A stretch of 64,000 nt of DNA from Panulirus ornatus (taxonomy: Eukaryota > Arthropoda > Malacostraca > Decapoda > Palinuridae): NCBI RefSeq assembly GCF_036320965.1, contig NC_092230.1, positions 48,707,094 to 48,771,093 of the forward strand. Reading direction: 5' to 3'. The position numbers were made by a program, and so were the translations under genes. The notes beneath the pieces were generated by a model. It did not search any database, was not told the origin of the DNA, and worked only from the letters and a program-made list of their open reading frames with translations. Positions 23,842 to 35,051 of the stretch are shown in pieces (position 1 is the stretch's first letter; each line of letters opens with the position of its first letter).

Positions 23842-24771
23842 CGACACATCTGTCTCCACACTACACCTGCTTCACGACACGTCTGTCTCCACACTACACC
23901 TGCCTCACGACACATCTGTCTCCACACTACACCTGCTTCACGACACATCTGTCTCCACACTACACCTGCTTCACGACACATCTGTCTCCACACTACACCT
24001 GCTTCACGACACATCTGTCTCCACACTACACCTGCCTCACGACACATGTCTCCACACTACACCTGCTTCACGACACATCTGTCTCCACACTACACCTGCC
24101 TCACGACACACTGTCTCCACACTACACCTGCTTCACGACACATGTCTCCACACTACACCTGCTTCACGACACATCTGTCTCCACACTACACCTGCTTCAC
24201 GACACATGTCTCCACACTAAACCTGCTTCACGACACATCTGTCTCCACACTACACCTGCCTCACGACACATCTGTCTCCACACTACACCTGCTTCACGAC
24301 ACATCTGTCTCCACACTACACCTGCTTCACGACACATCTGTCTCCACACTACACCTGCCTCACGACACACTGTCTCCACACTACACCTGCTTCACGACAC
24401 ATCTGTCTCCACACTACACCTGCTTCACGACACATCTGTCTCCACACTACACCTGCTTCACGACACATCTGTCTCCACACTACACCTGCTTCACGACACG
24501 TCTGTCTCCACACTACACCTGCCTCACGACACATCTGTCTCCACACTACACCTGCTTCACGACACATCTGTCTCCACACTACACCTGCTTCACGACACAT
24601 CTGTCTCCACACTACACCTGCTTCACGACACATCTGTCTCCACACTACACCTGCTTCACGACACATCTGTCTCCACACTACACCTGCTTCACGACACATC
24701 TGTCTCCACACTACACCTGCTTCACGACACATCTGTCTCCACACTACACCTGCTTCACGACACATCTGTCC
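23842..24771. repeat. 33-bp minisatellite, ~28 copies
   Basis: Unit cgacacatctgtctccacac plus tacacctgcttca. Units shortened to 29-31 bp (deletions within catctgtctcc) cluster between 24040 and 24375. The right-hand third is almost invariant. Confidence 0.96.
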
Positions 24772-25250
24772 CATGGCCGACGTCATCATTATGTCTGGTG
24801 AGGGAAGACAGAGGGAGGGGGAGGGAAACACGAGCAGCAACAGAGTGCTTCTCTGGGGTAGCAACAGAGTGCTTCTCTGGGGGTAGCAACAGAGTGCTTC
24901 TCTGGGGGCAGCACACGGGTGACGTAGCTCGGGGTTAGCGACAGCAGGAGGTGGGCAGCTGAGGTGAGGTGAGTCATGGCAGGGGGTGGTGCAGCACGGG
25001 CAGGCGTGGCAGGAGTCATGCAGGAGGAGGCGCGTCGTGGCCAGACCTGTGGTGCAGCAGAGGTGGCGTGTCGGGGTCATGCAGCAGCAGGAGGGAGTCA
25101 CTGGGGGGGGGGAGGCACCGTGGAGTCACTGGGGGGGGGCACCGTGGTGTCACTGCAGTCACTGGGGGGGGGGGGGGGCACCGTGGTGTCACTGCAGCAC
25201 GAGGGAGGGAGGGAGGTGGAGGAGGTGGTGGTGCACCTTGTGTAATTTGG
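24772..25250. other. Spacer with short duplications and G runs
   Basis: Positions 24845-24917 hold three copies of a ~25-bp unit (agcaacagagtgcttctct). Positions 25098-25200 hold three copies of a unit that includes tcactggggggg and caccgtgg, with long G runs. No gene. Confidence 0.8.
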
Positions 25251-25476
25251 GCAGTGTGCGTGGTTGTGACACGTGTTGTGGCCGGGGCGGGCAGTGTGCG
25301 TGGTTGTGACACGTGTTGTGGCCGGGGCGGGGCAGTGTGCGTGGTTGTGACACGTGTTGTGGCCGGGGCGGGGCAGTGTGCGTGGTTGTGACACGTGTTG
25401 TGGCCGGGGCGGGGCAGTGTGCGTGGTTGTGAGACGTGTTGTGGCCGGGGCGGGGCAGTGTGCGTGGTTGTGACCG
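25251..25476. repeat. 40-41 bp minisatellite, ~5.5 copies
   Basis: The unit contains gcagtgtgcgtggttgtgac and acgtgttgtggccggggcgg. The length varies by one G. Confidence 0.94.
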
Positions 25477-25852
25477 GGGTGAGGGGTCTCCTGTGATGGC
25501 AGGTAAGGTGACTGTGTGAGTGAGTGATCACCGTAATATCCAGGTGCCGGCAAGACGGGTCGTCCACGTCGATAGCATTAATTGTGTAGGTACAGCTGCC
25601 CTGTCATTACCGCGCGCACCTTCAGAATTAGTGAGAATGGTCGACGGGCGGAAGACATGACCTGCCGTTCTGAAGGTCAGTCTTGTACTGAAAGGTCACA
25701 CAAGGTCACACACAAGGTCAACACCAGGCGCTTGCCATACACAGTGGTGGACCACGTGTGTCGTGGTGACCCTCTCTGTGGTTTCACCACAAGGTCAGGT
25801 CATTACCTAATGGTAAACACGACCTGTCAGTATTGATACTGTTCGTTATAAT
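25477..25852. other. Unique spacer
   Basis: No recognised gene. A small duplication of aaggtcacac occurs near 25695-25720. Confidence 0.55.
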
Positions 25853-26480
25853 GTACAGGGAGGAAGTTGTACACTGATGGGGCACCATCTCTTGTACTGT
25901 ACAGGGAGGGAGTGTACACTGATGGGGCACTATCTCTTGTACTGTACAGGGAGGGAGTTGTACACTGATGGGGCCCCATCTCTTGTACTGTACAGGGAGG
26001 AAGTTGTACACTGGTGGGGCACCATCTCTTGTACTGTACAGGGAGGAAGTTGTACACTGGTGGGGCCCCATCTCTTGTACTGTGCAGGGAGGGAGTTGTA
26101 CACTGATGGGGCACCATCTCTTGTACTGTACAGGGAGGGAGTTGTACACTGATGGGGCACCATCTCTTGTACTGTACAGGGAGGGAGTGTACACTGATGG
26201 GGCACCATCTCTTGTACTGTACAGGGAGGGAGTTGTACACTGATGGGGCACCATCTCTTGTACTGTACAGGGAGGGAGTTGTACACTGATGGGGCCCCAT
26301 CTCTTGTACTGTACAGGGAGGGAGTTGTACAATGGTGGGGCCCCATATCTTGTACTGTACAGGGAGGGAGTTGTACACTGATGGGGCCCCATCTCTTGTA
26401 CTGAACAGGGAGGAAGTTGTACACTGGTGGGGCCCCATCTCTTGCACTGTACGGGGAGGGAGTTGTACACCAGTAAGGCC
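25853..26480. repeat. 46-bp minisatellite, ~14 copies, LINE-tail derived
   Basis: The unit contains gggagggagttgtacactga and ggccccatctcttgtactgt. Variation is at ggcacc/ggcccc, gaagt/gagt and a 1-bp loss giving gggagtgtacac. The array runs without a break into the CR1-like LINE remnant at 26481-26935. Its unit matches single-copy sequence at about 56268-56305, so the unit appears to be an amplified piece of LINE 3' sequence. Confidence 0.94.
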
Positions 26481-26935
26481 CCATCTCTTGAACTTTTCTA
26501 CAACCAAACAGCATTTCAAACTTCCAGTATGTTGTCCACATTCACAATATCACACTCAGGTTCATCCACTCCTTCACTGTTCTTATGTTATGGAAACATA
26601 ACTTTACAAGTTCATGTTATGGTCTCTAGTGGTTGCCACTTGCAAAGAAAGCTGTCATCACAACACTGCTTCCAAATATTTAGTAAGCTGTTGATCAAGT
26701 CACCCTCAACTCTTCTCTGGTCGAAAAGTCAAAGCCTTAAACTTTTCCCTGTAACTCATCTCTCTTGCTTCTGCCACCATCGTTGTCATCATCATCTGGA
26801 GTTTCTGGTGTAGTTCTTTGTGGATGTTTCTCTGTGATCACCAGCGTCGGTCAAGCACATCTTCCAGTCTGGGTCCATCTAGGATGTGTTCACTGATGTT
26901 CACTTATCTATGTACTTGGGTACAGTTCTATTGTT
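26481..26935 (-). mobile_element. CR1-like LINE remnant, C-terminal region and 3' UTR
   Basis: Minus-strand reading in shifting frames gives REMSYREKFKALTF, then RRVEGDLINSLLNIWKQ, then SLQVATTRDHNMNL. This order (SYxERLxxL..., RRxRGDLIxxYK..., then a short C-terminal segment) is characteristic of the post-RT C-terminus of CR1-like elements. There are at least two frameshifts and several stops. It is in the same orientation as the RT piece at 27178-27313, with a 27-bp array and a (CA)n tract between them, so both are probably one element invaded by tandem repeats. Confidence 0.55.
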
Positions 26936-26936
26936 T

Positions 26937-27040
26937 GCCAGTACACAGTCTGTCTCACTGTTTGCCAGCACACAGTCTGTCTCACTGTTTGCCAGTACAC
27001 AGTCTGTCTCACTGTTTGCCAGCACACAGTCTGTCTCTTG
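26937..27040. repeat. 27-bp tandem repeat, 4 copies
   Basis: Unit ctgtttgccagtacacagtc plus tgtctca, alternating agtaca and agcaca, which suggests a 54-bp dimer. It lies inside the presumed LINE remnant. Confidence 0.93.
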
Positions 27041-27102
27041 TTTACAATGATTCATAAGTGGGAGACTGGCAACAAGTTAGTGACGATGTGAACTCAGTTC
27101 TT

Positions 27103-27130
27103 CACACACACACGCACACACACACACACA

Positions 27131-27170
<40 letters not shown>
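27103..27170. repeat. (CA)n microsatellite
   Basis: About 34 CA units with rare interruptions. It sits between two pieces of a minus-strand LINE remnant. Confidence 0.95.
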
Positions 27171-27172
<2 letters not shown>

Positions 27173-27177
27173 TATAC

Positions 27178-27311
27178 ACATTTCTGCATCTTATTTCCTG
27201 TTATTTCAAGGTTTTGTTTAGCTGTGTTCCATGACCTGAGCGTGTCTACGTCCCCTTGTAAGTTGATGCAGTCCTCCTCGCATTTTACGTTTCTCATGAC
27301 CTTGGCATCAT

Positions 27312-27313
<2 letters not shown>
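27178..27313 (-). mobile_element. CR1-like LINE RT fragment (after motif C)
   Basis: The minus strand encodes DDAKVMR followed by EEDCINLQGDVDTLRSW, which matches the region directly downstream of the FADD catalytic motif in CR1-like reverse transcriptases. The 5' edge coincides with the start of the (TA)n tract at 27314, so the rest of the RT is absent. Confidence 0.7.

Positions 27314-27386
<73 letters not shown>
27314..27386. repeat. (TA)n microsatellite
   Basis: About 36 TA units between a LINE fragment and a SINE-like element. In minus orientation it is the 3' tail of the SINE-like element. Confidence 0.95.
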
Positions 27387-27389
<3 letters not shown>

Positions 27390-27540
27390 TTTTTTTCTTT
27401 TCATACTATTCGCCATTTCCCGCATTAGCGAGGTAGCGTTGAGAACAGAGGACTAGGCCTTTGAGGGAATATCCTCACCTGGCCCCCTTCTCTGTTCCCT
27501 CTTTTGGAAAATTGAAAAAAAAAAAAAGCGAGAGATATAA
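27387..27540 (-). mobile_element. SINE-like dispersed element, copy 1 (5'-truncated)
   Basis: About 150 bp closely matching 37940-38075 in the same order: the gcgaggtagcg core (27428-27438), the aacagagga stretch, cctttgagggaatatcctca, cctggcccccttctctgtt, then an A-rich stretch. On the minus strand the element ends in the (TA)n tract. No open frame and no convincing Pol III boxes are visible in this part. The part equivalent to 38080-38168 of copy 2 is missing. Confidence 0.75.
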
Positions 27541-27896
27541 GTAAGTCGTGCCTGGGCCTCCATACGGCTGGTTGTGTGTGGCTGACGACCCTGGGTGGTG
27601 GTGGGCAGGTCGCACTCTTCCTCCTCCCGCACCACACATCTGGGGGGGCGGGGGGACCCCACCGCCATCAGGAGCGGTGACAGGTGTTGACCGTGGCCGG
27701 GTCGTAGCTGCAGTAGGCCGACACCCGCCACGACCCAGGCAGCAAAGGACGACCATTATGTAAGCAGTTGGTTCAGGGTATGTAACGCGGTCGCCTCTCC
27801 TCCCGCTAAATGAAATTAGTTCCGCGTAACAGACACTCAACGAACCTCAACAATGTTTACCTCGCTGGGTCCATCACACTCACCACCATTATAATG
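27541..27896. other. Unique spacer, no gene recognised
   Basis: Ordinary-complexity sequence with no repeat or family match that I can see. Confidence 0.55.
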
Positions 27897-28345
27897 GCCA
27901 GCCTGCACGTGCTCACCCCACCACGTGCCTTCCCCGGGGCCGGCCAGCCTGGCACCAGCCAGCACGTGTTCACCCCACCACGTGCCTTCCTCCTTACCCG
28001 GGGCCGGCCAGGGAGGTACCAGCCTGCACGTGCTCACCCCACAACGTGCCTCCCTCCCTCCCCGGGGCCGGCCAGGGAGGCACCAGCCTGCACGTGCTCA
28101 CCCCACCACGTGCCTCCCTCACTCCCCGGGGCCGGCCAGGGAGGCACCAGCCAGCACGTGCTCATCCCACCACGTGTCTTCCTCCCCCCCCCCCCCACCC
28201 GGCTAGGGAGACACCAGCCTGCACGTGTTCACCTGACCACGTGCCTCCCTCCCTCCCTGCCCGGGGCCGGCCAGGGAGGCACCAGCTTGCACGTGCTCAT
28301 CCCACCACGTGCCCTCTCCGGGGCCAGCCAGGGAGGCCCACCTAC
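27897..28345. repeat. ~62-bp minisatellite, ~7 copies
   Basis: Imperfect units of about 60-65 bp with core cagcctgcacgtgctcaccc and ccggggccggccagggaggc. Each unit has two CACGTG E-box palindromes and a GGCCGGCC palindrome. Lengths vary at the C-rich linker. Confidence 0.92.
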
Positions 28346-28800
28346 AAGTCACACCCACCTACACACTTCCCCGCCCACGTACACAATGTCCCCTCCACCT
28401 ACATAATGCCCAGCCTACCTACGCACTGACCCTTCCACCTATAAATAGTTCCGCCCACCTACACACTACTCCACCCACCTACACACTACCCTTTCTACAC
28501 ACGACCCCGCCCACCAACACACTACTTCTTCCACCTACACACTACCCTACCCACCTACACACTACCCTACCCACCTACACACTACCCTACCCACCTACAC
28601 ACTAAACTACCCACCTACACACTACCTCTTCCACGTACACACGACCCCACCCACCAACATACTACCCCTTCAACCTACACACTACCCCAACCACCTACAC
28701 ACTAACCTACCCACCTACACACTACCCTATCTAACTACACACTACCCCTTCCACGTACACACGACCCCACCCACCAACACACTACCCCTACACTGCCCCG
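28346..28800. repeat. Degenerate ~20-bp CCACCTACACACTACC minisatellite
   Basis: About 20 imperfect units around cccacctacacactacccta, with a 113-bp block (cttccacgtacacacgaccc and following) present twice, near 28627 and 28748. It is old and diverged. Confidence 0.88.
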
Positions 28801-28839
28801 TCCGCCTCCACACTGCTTGGCTTATGTACAAACTGCCCC

Positions 28840-29262
28840 CACTTAGCTCACGTGCACACCTCTCACCCTCCACCCGACTCTCGTGCACACCTCACCCTCC
28901 ATCCAGCTCACGTGCACACCTCACCCTCCACCTAGCTCACGTGCACACCTCTCACCCTCCACCCAGCTCACGTGCACACCTCACCCTCCACCCAGCTCAC
29001 GTGCACACCTCTCACCCTCCACCCAGCTCACGTGCACACCTCTCACCCTCCACCCAGCTCACGTGCACACCTCTCACCCTCCACCTAGCTCACGTGCACA
29101 CCTCACCCTCCACCCAGCTCACGTGCACACCTCACCCTCCACCCAGCTCACGTGCACAGCTCACGTGCACACCTCACCCTCCACCCAGCTCACGTGCACA
29201 CCTCACCCTCCATCCAGCTCACGTGCACACCTCACCCTCCACCCAGCTCACGTGCACACAGC
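28840..29262. repeat. 29-31 bp minisatellite, ~14 copies
   Basis: The unit contains cagctcacgtgcacacctca. A 2-bp difference (cctca or cctctca) gives two lengths. A CACGTG palindrome sits in every unit. Confidence 0.94.
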
Positions 29263-29369
29263 TAATAGTTATGACAACACTGGGGAACCAGAGACGGTCC
29301 TGCTGTTGTTGTATTACCAAGATACAGTATAGCATCGGCTGTAACCAGCTTACATGGCAGACCCAGCAT
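29263..29369. other. Short unique spacer
   Basis: About 107 bp of unique sequence between two arrays. Nothing recognised. Confidence 0.5.
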
Positions 29370-30786
29370 AACCCCTGTACCTGTATGCACCAGCTGTCAT
29401 CATCCTGTACCTGTATGTACCAGATGTCATCATCCTGTACCTGTATGCACCAGATGTCATCATCCTGTACCTGTATGCACCAGCTGTCATCATCCTGTAC
29501 CTGTATGTACCAGATGTCATCATCCTGTACCTGTATGCACCAGCCGTCATCATCCTGTACCTGTATGCACCAGATGTCATCATCCTGTACGTGTATGCAC
29601 CAGCTGTCATCCTCCTGTACACGTATGCACCAGCTGTCATCATCCTGTACCTGTATGTACCAGCTGTCATCATCCTGTACTTGTATGCACCAGCTGTCAT
29701 CATCCTGTACTTGTATGTACCAGCTGTCATCATCCTGTACTTGTATGCACCAGCTGTCATCATCCTGTACTTGTATGCACCAGCTGTCATCATCCTGTAC
29801 TTGTATGCACCAGCTGTCATCATCCTGTACCTGTATGCACCAGCTGTCATCATCCTGTACCTGTATGCACCAGCTGTCATCATCCTGTACTTGTATGCAC
29901 CAGCTGTCATCATCCTGTACCTGTATGCACCAGCCGTCATCATCCTGTATCTGTATGCACCAGATGTCATCATCCTGTACCTGTATGCACCAGCTGTCAT
30001 CATCCTGTACATGTATGCACCAGTTGTCATCATCCTGTACCTGTATGTACCAGCTGTCATCCTGTACTTGTATGCACCAGCTGTCATCATCCTGTACTTG
30101 TATGCACCAGCTGTCATCATCCTGTACTTGTATGCACCAGCTGTCATCATCCTGTACTTGTATGCACCAGCTGTCATCATCCTGTACTTGTATGCACCAA
30201 CTGTCATCATCATGTACCTGTTTGCACCAGCTGTCATCATCCTGTACTTGTATGCACCAGCTGTCATCATCCTGTACTTGTATGCACCAGCTGTCATCAT
30301 CCTGTACCTGTATGCACCAGCTGTCATCATCCTGTACCTGTATGCACCAGCTGTCATCATCCTGTACTTGTATGCACCAGCTGTCATCATCCTGTACCTG
30401 TATGCACCAGCCGTCATCATCCTGTATCTGTATGCACCAGATGTCATCATCCTGTACCTGTATGCACCAGCTGTCATCATCCTGTACATGTATGCACCAG
30501 TTGTCATCATCCTGTACCTGTATGTACCAGCTGTCATCATCCTGTACTTGTATGCACCAGCTGTCATCATCCTGTACTTGTATGCACCAACTGTCATCAT
30601 CATGTACCTGTTTGCACCAGCCGTCATCATCCTGTACCTGTTTGCACCAGCTGTCATCATCCTGTACTTGTATGCACCAGCTTTCATTATCCTGGAACTG
30701 TATGCACCAGCTGTCATCATCCTGTACTTGTATGCACCAGCTTTCATTATCCTGGAACTGTATGCACCAGCTGTCATCATCCTGTA
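29370..30786. repeat. 30-bp minisatellite, ~47 copies, with 477-bp duplication
   Basis: Unit ctgtatgcaccagctgtcat plus catcctgtac. A marker block (cctgtatctg, then agatgtcat, then gtacatgtat, then agttgtcat) occurs at 29944 and again at 30421, 477 bp apart, which is 16 units less a 3-bp deletion at 30058. This is a clear higher-order duplication. A 30-bp unit leaves frames open on both strands. Confidence 0.96.
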
Positions 30787-30891
30787 ACTACGATCAGCCG
30801 TCATCATACCGTAATCGTATGTATCAGCCATCATCATACTGTAACCACGTGTACCAGCCATCATCATACTGGTAATCAAACAATTACAGGA

Positions 30892-30922
<31 letters not shown>

Positions 30923-30932
30923 CATACATACT
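30892..30932. repeat. (TACA)n microsatellite
   Basis: About 10 tetranucleotide units. Confidence 0.95.
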
Positions 30933-31194
30933 GGACCTGTAATATCTGAGCGTGAAGAATGTATCACATATACGTCAATATAACACAGTCACATAAGTGG
31001 GTCATCATTAAGTATATAGTTACCACATGTTTATGCATGTACACATAAGTAATAAGTATTATCTTGATTATAAATATGTCACTTTTTTCTTACTTGTACT
31101 TTACAACATTTAATTACAGTCACATTAAGAATAATAGCACGTTGATTGGTCAAGTGGAATGGGCTCTGATTGGTCTACTGATATTTGTGGTTGA
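30933..31194. other. AT-rich unique spacer
   Basis: No gene recognised. It contains two ATTGG (inverted CCAAT) motifs near 31143 and 31170. Confidence 0.5.
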
Positions 31195-31690
31195 GGGAAA
31201 TAGAGTGTGTGGCCCGCCCATTGACCCCCCCCCCCCCCACACACACACACACGTCACCTGTAGCATGGCTCGCCCACTGACACCCCCCTCCCCACACACA
31301 CGTCACCTGTAGCATGGCTCGCCCATTGAACCCCCCTACACGTCACCTGTAGTTTGACCCGCCCATTGAACACCAACACGTCATCTTAGTGTAGTCCGCC
31401 CACTGAACCCCCACAGGTCATGTGTAGTGTGGCCCACCCACTGAACCCCCACACGTCATGTGTAGTGTGGCCCGCCCACTGAACCCCCACACGTCATGCG
31501 TAGTGTGGCCCGCCCAATGAACTACCCCCCCCCCCACACACGTCATCTGTAATGTGGCCCGCCCACTGAACCCTCACACGTCAGCTGTTGTGCTGCCCGC
31601 CCACTGAACCCCTCACACACACGTCATCTGTCGGGTGGCCTGTCCTATGAATCACGTGTCAGCTGTTGTGCGGGCAGCCCACTTAACATA
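31195..31690. repeat. Degenerate ~38-50 bp minisatellite
   Basis: About eleven diverged units with core gcccgcccactgaaccccca and cacgtcatctgtagtgtgg, with C runs and CA runs inserted. The last units (31600-31680) are barely recognisable. Confidence 0.85.
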
Positions 31691-31805
31691 TCTATCAAGA
31701 TCAAAATAATTTTTTTTTCTATAATTCCCTCGTCATACTAATTCCCACCTTCAACTGTGTCATCACTTTCCACTAACTGAAATCTAATCCATCAATCACT
31801 CTTGA

Positions 31806-32812
31806 GATGTGAGATAAACATGGTGTTGACATGATACAAGCATGATCTTAACATGATACAAGTATGATGTTGACATGATATAAACATGGTGCTGACATAA
31901 TGTAAACATGATGTTAACATAATTCAACATGGTGTTGACATGATACAAGCATGGTGCTGGCATGATACAAGTATGATGTTGACATGATATAAACATGGTG
32001 TTGACATGATACAAGCATGATCTTAACATGATACAAGTATGATGTTGACATGATATAAACATGGTGCTGACATAATGTAAACATGATGTTAACATAATTT
32101 AACATGGTGTTGACATGATACAAGCATGGTGCTGGCATGATACAAGTATGATGTTGACATGATATAAACATGGTGTTGACATGACATATACATGGTGTTA
32201 ACATGATATAAACATAATGTTGACATGTAAACATGGTGTTGACATGATGTCAACATGTTAACATAATTTAACATGGTGTTGACATGATACAAGCATGGTA
32301 CTGGCATGATACAAGTATGATGTTGACATGATATAAACATGGTGTTGACATGACATATACATGGTGTTAACATGATATAAACATAGTATTGACATGTAAG
32401 CATGGTGTTGACATGATATAACATGTTGCTGACATGATGTAAACATGATCTAAAGATGGTGTTGACATGATATAACGTGTTAAGTTATAGACAGACATGG
32501 TATTGATATAAACATGGTGAAGACATGACATAACATGGTGTTGACATATATATGGCGTTGACATGATATAACGTGTTAACATATAAACATGTTGACATGA
32601 TATAACATGGTATTGACATGTACATGGTGCTGACATGATATGAACATGGTGTTGAGATGATATAAACATGATGCTGACATGATATAAACATGGTGTTAAC
32701 ATGATATATAAACATGGTGTTAACATGGTATAAATATGTTGCTGACAATATAAACATAGTTCTGACATGAATAAACTTGATTCTGACATGATATAAACAT
32801 GACGCTAACATT
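31806..32812. repeat. Degenerate ~21-bp minisatellite with long higher-order duplication
   Basis: Iterations of acatggtgttgacatgatat and variants. Longer blocks are repeated: 31921-32098 against 32100-32275, with a further copy from 32273. That gives a higher-order period of about 170-180 bp in the left half. The right half is irregular. Confidence 0.9.
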
Positions 32813-32883
32813 AACGGCAAACTTCAACATGTGTTGCTTTACTGTTTACCGTAAATATTGACAGTAAACTATAAATATCACAA

Positions 32884-33510
32884 GCCACCACCATTATCCC
32901 CACCAACCTACCACTAACACCACCATTATCCCCACCAACCTACCACTAGCACCACCATTATCCCCACCAACCTACCACTAGCACCACCATTATCCACACC
33001 AACCTACCACTAGCACCACCATTATCCACACCAACCTACCACTAACACCACCATTATCCCCACCAACCTACCACTAGCACCACCATTATCCCCACCAACC
33101 TACCACTAGCACCACCATTATCCCCACCAACCTACCACTAGCACCACCATTATCCCCACCAACCTACCACTAGCACCACAATTATCCCCACCAAACTACC
33201 ACTAACACCACCATTATCTCCACCAACCTACCACTAACACCACCAGTATCTCCACCAACCTACCACTAACACCCTCATTATCCCCACCAACCAACCATTA
33301 GTACCACCATTATCCCCGCCAATATACCACTAACCATTATCCACACCAACCTACCACAAACACCACCATTATCGCCACCAAACTACCGATAACACCACCA
33401 TTATCTCCACCAACCTACCACTAACACCACCATTATCTCCACCAACCTACCACTAACACCACCATTATCTCCACCAACCTACCACTAACACCACCAGTAT
33501 CTCCACCATC
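32884..33510. repeat. 32-bp minisatellite, ~19 copies
   Basis: The unit contains caccattatccccaccaacc and taccactagcac. It is more diverged after about 33280, with a cleaner terminal block using atctcc. Confidence 0.94.
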
Positions 33511-33589
33511 ACCATCAGCCACACCACTTGTACCACCATTAAGTCACAACCATCATCCCTACTACCAAAAACCATAAGTCCTACAACCA

Positions 33590-33955
33590 TAACTACGATC
33601 AACCATCACTACCTGCAACAACCATCACTACCACCAACCACCATTATCACCTACAACAACCATCACTACCACCAACCACCATTATCATCTGCAACAACCA
33701 TCATTACTACCAACCTCCACTATCATCTGCAACAACCATTACTACCACCATCCACAACTACCAACTGCAACAACCATCACTACCACCATCCACAACTACC
33801 AACTGCAACAACCATCACTACCACCATCCACAACTACCATCTGCAACAACCATCACTGCCACCATCCACAACAACCATCACTACCACCATCCACAACTAC
33901 CATCTGCAACAACCATCACTACCACCATCCACAACTACCATCTGCAACAAACAAC
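33590..33955. repeat. ~38-bp CAA/CCA-rich minisatellite, ~10 copies
   Basis: Units built from gcaacaaccatcactaccac and catccacaactaccatct, 34-39 bp long and imperfect. Confidence 0.88.
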
Positions 33956-35051
33956 ACAACTACCAATCTTCAGGAATGACAACCAATACTACCAACAGCA
34001 ACCACCAACAACCATCACAACCACTAATCACCAGGAATGACCATCACCACAACTACCACCACCAACCACCACTAGAAACAGTTACACCAGCTATCGATTT
34101 CTCTGTCGTTCCCTGGACGTCTTGCCGACCACTCTGCACATTCCAGCACCACCAACACCAACTTACTTCATCTTCCATTAACGGTAAATATTTTACGCCC
34201 AGTTATCAGGCAAAAACAGAGCCTGGTGTCCAAACGTGTGGGAAAAAAAAAAATGGAGGAGGTATTTTTCAAGGGCACATACTGACTACGGCCATCCTTC
34301 TTGCCATAGCCAATAGTGTTGCCACCCCAACCCTGCCACACCACTTCTATCAACACAAACTCGGCACTTTATTCTCCACATGTTCTCATTTAGAATTCTC
34401 TCTGCCAAATAAGATACGACGGTACTAAAAAAAAAGATAAATGTTGCGGACTCTGCCAAAGCCGCATCACTTGGCAATATTGTTGCAAATTGTGGAGGAA
34501 GCTTAACCTCAACCTTGGCAATAATGATCCCCGAGCCCTTCAATGTACGGTGTTGCCAAACCTCGAGTGCCTGCCAAAACATTGCATCACAAGCCACTCT
34601 CACAGCTCTCACAGCCCAACCCTCTCACTCTGGCTATCCCTGCCATCAGTAATGACCGTATTAACACGAAAATGACCGCCTGAAAACAAGAGCTTCGTTT
34701 CTTAACGAAATAACCGGGGAGATGATGCAGCAGCGAGAAAAAGGCTAACTGGTCACCAGGCGACTCAACTTTCTTCGGTCCATCCCGGTAGGTGTGTGTA
34801 ATCCTGTTTTTGTTGCTCATTGTTTCATTTGGGTGTGTATGCGGGGAGGGGCTGGTGGTTGGGGGGGCTGGGTACAGCGGGTAGTGGCCGGGCACCACAC
34901 TGACCCGCTTCCTTCACTGGCTACGTTGTACACATATCTCACATACCGGGCCGCTGCTGCCCACAACCCATACACTTCCTCCTCTCCTTCACTCTGCCAC
35001 TCTAGCCGCATGTCCCCCCCCTCCTGCATGTGGCTACCCATCTCCCTGGCC
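33956..35051. other. Unique DNA, no gene recognised
   Basis: About 1.1 kb of ordinary complexity apart from A runs near 34245 and 34425. Open frames of up to about 150 codons are low-complexity at the left (Asn/His/Thr/Gln, a continuation of the CAA-rich repeat) and otherwise unfamiliar. I see no conserved motif. Confidence 0.55.

Noticed and set aside
29350..30879. Met/Tyr/Arg-rich repeat protein on the minus strand
   Set aside because: The 30-bp unit keeps both strands open; substitutions are not biased to third codon positions in any obvious way.
33976..34428. 150-codon plus-strand open frame
   Set aside because: Its first third is the CAA/CCA-rich repeat and the remainder has no recognisable motif or splice context.
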